Below, one piece after another: positions 5,491 to 7,634 of a DNA stretch of 7,634 bases. The notes under the pieces were generated by a model. The model made no database searches. It was given only the letters and a program-made list of their open reading frames with translations, and had not been told where the DNA came from. The DNA is from Balneolales bacterium (GTDB lineage Bacteria; Bacteroidota; Rhodothermia; Balneolales; Balneolaceae). The position numbers were made by a program, and so were the translations under genes. Where the stretch lies: assembly GCA_022360375.1 (NCBI GenBank), contig JAKSCW010000038.1:1-7634 (forward strand), given 5' to 3'. The stretch's first letter is position 1. Each line of letters opens with the position of its first letter.

Positions 5491-6798
5491 ATGCTTCCTG
5501 TTGTATCCATTGTTGGAAGGCCGAATGTGGGCAAGTCAACCATCTTTAATCGATTAATAGGTGAACGCAAAGCAATTGTTCATGACGAGTATGGCGTAAC
5601 CAGAGACCGGCATTATGGAGAATCATACTGGAATGGGAGAGACTTCACAGTGATTGATACAGGCGGATACTTACCTGATGATATGGATGTGATGGTGGTT
5701 GGCATCAGAGAGCAGGTACACATTGCTTTAGAAGAATCAGATGTGGTACTATTTGTGGTGGATACAGAATTAGGAATGAACACGTTAGACAAGTCTGTTG
5801 CTTCTGTACTGCGCCAGCAGGATAAACCGGTAATTGTAGTGACCAATAAGGCTGATAATGAAGAACGAAGGTTAAATGCTTCTGAGTTCTATGAATTAGG
5901 ATTTGATGAAATTTTTCCGGTTTCTGCTATTAGCGGATCCGGAACAGGAGAGTTGCTTGATCGGTTGGTTGAGCTTTTGCCGGAAAAGGAGCCGGAACAA
6001 GAAGATGATGCTCCTAAACTGGCATTTATAGGGCGCCCAAATGTGGGAAAAAGCAGTTTGGTAAATGCACTTTTAAATGATGAACGGTCTATTGTTACGG
6101 ATATATCAGGAACTACACGCGATAGCATTAATAGTCGGTTTACCTTCAACAACAAAGACTATATTTTGGTAGATACTGCAGGGCTTAGAAAGCGGGTTAA
6201 AGTAAAAGAAAACATTGAGTTTTACAGTACAGTAAGAACTGAAAAAGCGATACGTGAGTGCGATATTGCAATATTGATTTTAGATGCCGAGCGTGGGTTC
6301 GAGGATCAGGACAAGCGGGTTCTCCGGGAAGCCGAAAAATTCAATAAAGGCCTGATTATCGTTTTGAATAAATGGGATTTAATTGATGACAAAGACACGA
6401 ATACGGTAAAGGAATTTGAGACCTACATTTATGATTCGGTTCCCCAGATGAGTTACATTCCCATAGTTACAATTTCGGCGATGAACAAAAAACGTATTCA
6501 TCGGGTAATTGAACTGGCAGATATAGTAATTCAAGAACGAATGAAACAAATCCCTACTTCAGAACTCAATAACTTTCTTGAAGGAATTCTCAGAGACAAA
6601 CCGCTTCCCATGAAAAGGGGGAAACAATTAAAAATCCAGTATATGAGTCAGGTAAAAAGTAATCCACCTGTATTTAAATTCTTTATGAATAGCCCACAGG
6701 ATTTACCACCAAACTATCGACGTTATCTTGAAAACAAAATCAGAGACGCCTATTCATTTACCGGTGTACCAATAACCATGGTTTTTCGGCAAAAATAG
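5491..6798 (+). CDS. der: Der (EngA) double-domain GTPase, ribosome assembly factor
   Basis: An essential cytoplasmic GTPase needed for maturation of the 50S ribosomal subunit. The 435-residue product is full length and has both GTPase domains and the C-terminal KH-like domain. Domain 1: G1 GRPNVGKS (9-16), GVTRDRHYG with the G2 Thr (35-43), G3 DTGG (56-59), G4 NKAD (119-122), G5 SAISG (145-149). An acidic linker (164-174) joins domain 2: G1 GRPNVGKS (181-188), G2 SGTTRD (206-211), G3 DTAG (228-231), G4 NKWD (293-296), G5 SA (329-330). The KH-like domain occupies about 350-435 and ends with the family's typical GVPI.MVFR. The ATG at 5491 gives the standard N-terminus a few residues before G1. 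It is first in a rightward operon with the membrane protein 3 bases downstream. Confidence 0.98.
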   Translation: MLPVVSIVGRPNVGKSTIFNRLIGERKAIVHDEYGVTRDRHYGESYWNGRDFTVIDTGGYLPDDMDVMVVGIREQVHIALEESDVVLFVVDTELGMNTLDKSVASVLRQQDKPVIVVTNKADNEERRLNASEFYELGFDEIFPVSAISGSGTGELLDRLVELLPEKEPEQEDDAPKLAFIGRPNVGKSSLVNALLNDERSIVTDISGTTRDSINSRFTFNNKDYILVDTAGLRKRVKVKENIEFYSTVRTEKAIRECDIAILILDAERGFEDQDKRVLREAEKFNKGLIIVLNKWDLIDDKDTNTVKEFETYIYDSVPQMSYIPIVTISAMNKKRIHRVIELADIVIQERMKQIPTSELNNFLEGILRDKPLPMKRGKQLKIQYMSQVKSNPPVFKFFMNSPQDLPPNYRRYLENKIRDAYSFTGVPITMVFRQK

Positions 6799-6801
6799 CA
6801 T

Positions 6802-7401
6802 ATGGAATTAGGTGATTGGTATAACAGTCTTTACGTGTTGGTTTCAATACCTACATTGTATTTGTTTATAAGGCTTGCATTTACACAGAAATCGCTGGCG
6901 TATGCTTTCTTTACGGTTTCTACATTGAGTTTCCTGGCAGGAGTGGTAATCAGTTATTTGGTTTTACCGAGTGAAGTTGCTCGTGAATGGGGTGATTTAG
7001 TAGGTATCACTTTTGTTTTATGTGGGCTTTTTGTCAAAATACGCGATTCAAAGCCGGTTTTTGCTCGTTTTCCTATTGTATTAACATTTTTGCCAACAAT
7101 CAGCATTTTCTTTTATCCAATGATAGCTGATGCCTCTGTAATTAAAAACCTCTTGAATATCACATACCAGGGTGGAGCCATTATTGTTGGTTTATTGTTG
7201 TTTGGATTAAACCAATTATTACACAAAAAAAGGATGTACTTATTGGTTTCCTGTAGTTTATTTTTTGCAGCATATATTTTTTACTGGTTCATAAATGACC
7301 AGGATTACATCATTTACAAAGACCTGAGTAAGATTCTTTTTTCTTTGGGAATGGTAATAGCTGCCTTAGGTTTTAGGAAATCAACAATTACGAATGAATA
7401 A
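6802..7401 (+). CDS. Seven-helix integral membrane protein, function unknown
   Basis: I do not recognise this 199-residue protein. Hydrophobic segments lie at about 8-27, 31-54, 64-80, 88-107, 123-140, 145-163 and 175-191, which makes seven helices. The basic residues cluster in the loops after helices 1 (R24, K30), 3 (KIRDSK, 79-84) and 5 (HKKR, 141-144) and after helix 7 (RK, 192-193). By the positive-inside rule the N-terminus is outside and the C-terminus inside. There is no soluble domain, no recognisable transport or catalytic motif, and no signal that it is a rhodopsin. Its ATG follows the der stop by three bases, so it is almost certainly cotranscribed and perhaps translationally coupled. 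The peroxiredoxin gene follows after 12 bases. The context links it to an operon with der but does not reveal a role. Confidence 0.85.
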   Translation: MELGDWYNSLYVLVSIPTLYLFIRLAFTQKSLAYAFFTVSTLSFLAGVVISYLVLPSEVAREWGDLVGITFVLCGLFVKIRDSKPVFARFPIVLTFLPTISIFFYPMIADASVIKNLLNITYQGGAIIVGLLLFGLNQLLHKKRMYLLVSCSLFFAAYIFYWFINDQDYIIYKDLSKILFSLGMVIAALGFRKSTITNE

Positions 7402-7413
7402 AACAAAATTACG

Positions 7414-7634
7414 ATGAGTTTAATAGGCAAGCCGGCTCCAAAATTTAAATTGCAGAATGGAAATTTTGACTTTGTTTCAAATGAGGATTTCATTGGAAAA
7501 AGAAATGTAGTATTGCTTTTTTATCCTTTGGCTTTCTCAAGCGTTTGTACAGAAGAGCTATGTATGACCAGGGATAATCTTAAAATTTATGAGGCATTTG
7601 ATGCAGAAGTACTGGCAGTGAGTGTTGATAGTTT
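7414..7634 (+). CDS. Peroxiredoxin (AhpC/TSA superfamily, PrxQ/BCP- or AhpE-like), N-terminal part
   Basis: A thiol peroxidase that reduces hydrogen peroxide and organic hydroperoxides. I translated it by hand from ATG at 7414. It runs off the right edge after 73 codons, about half of a usual 150-residue peroxiredoxin. The start MSLIGKPAPKFKL and the active-site segment FYPLAFSSVCTEEL (36-49) are typical: Pro38, Ser42 and Cys45 match the PxxxS/TxxC motif, making Cys45 the peroxidatic cysteine. Cys50, five residues on, is where the resolving cysteine sits in BCP/PrxQ enzymes, so a two-cysteine intramolecular mechanism is likely. The PLAF form of the motif is more AhpE-like, so the subfamily is open. 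It follows the seven-helix protein by 12 bases, in the same direction, and is probably the third gene of the der operon. The spacer has no Shine-Dalgarno sequence. Confidence 0.9.
   Translation, partial: MSLIGKPAPKFKLQNGNFDFVSNEDFIGKRNVVLLFYPLAFSSVCTEELCMTRDNLKIYEAFDAEVLAVSVDS

Noticed and set aside
6802..7401. Microbial rhodopsin or heliorhodopsin
   Set aside because: Seven helices and N-out topology fit, but there is no retinal-binding Lys in the middle of helix 7 (only K177 at its edge) and no proton-acceptor motif in helix 3.

Overview
The window looks like a chromosomal segment of a moderately AT-rich bacterium of the Bacteroidota/Balneolota (FCB) type. This placement is an inference. 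It rests on a type II thymidine kinase with the N-terminal extension and eroded zinc-ligand pattern I associate with that group, general lack of Shine-Dalgarno sequences before starts, AT-rich leaders, and palindromic intergenic repeats of the GTCATCCTGAG type. I see no plasmid or phage gene, rRNA, tRNA or CRISPR array.

Left block (1-1139, minus strand): thymidine kinase (tdk) followed, with a one-base TAATG overlap, by a concentrative nucleoside transporter that runs off the left edge. Together they form a thymidine uptake and phosphorylation (salvage) operon. A 144-base divergent spacer (1140-1283) separates it from a plus-strand UvrD/Rep/PcrA-type superfamily 1 helicase (1284-3299).

Middle block (3300-4087): a 788-base stretch without a credible gene. 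Its first ~550 bases are packed with palindromic repeats: three copies of a REP-like palindrome (two in inverted orientation), two modules sharing a CTTCC(C)TAAGGTCATCC lead followed by a strong hairpin, a 153-base segment bounded by imperfect terminal inverted repeats, a further 12-bp hairpin and a separated 16-base inverted repeat. The last ~190 bases are AT-rich and form the leader of a LacI/GalR-family regulator (4088-5065), which has no obvious target operon next to it.

Right block (5185-7634): a small two-helix membrane protein on the minus strand with a good Shine-Dalgarno sequence, then a rightward operon of der (double-GTPase ribosome assembly factor), an unrecognised seven-helix membrane protein 3 bases later, and after a further 12 bases a peroxiredoxin cut by the right edge, carrying a C-x4-C pair typical of the PrxQ/BCP arrangement.

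Most genes are ordinary housekeeping or salvage functions. The material most worth a second look is the repeat cluster between the helicase and lacI genes, followed by the unrecognised membrane protein tied to der and the peroxiredoxin. I do not see a clearly new multi-gene system.
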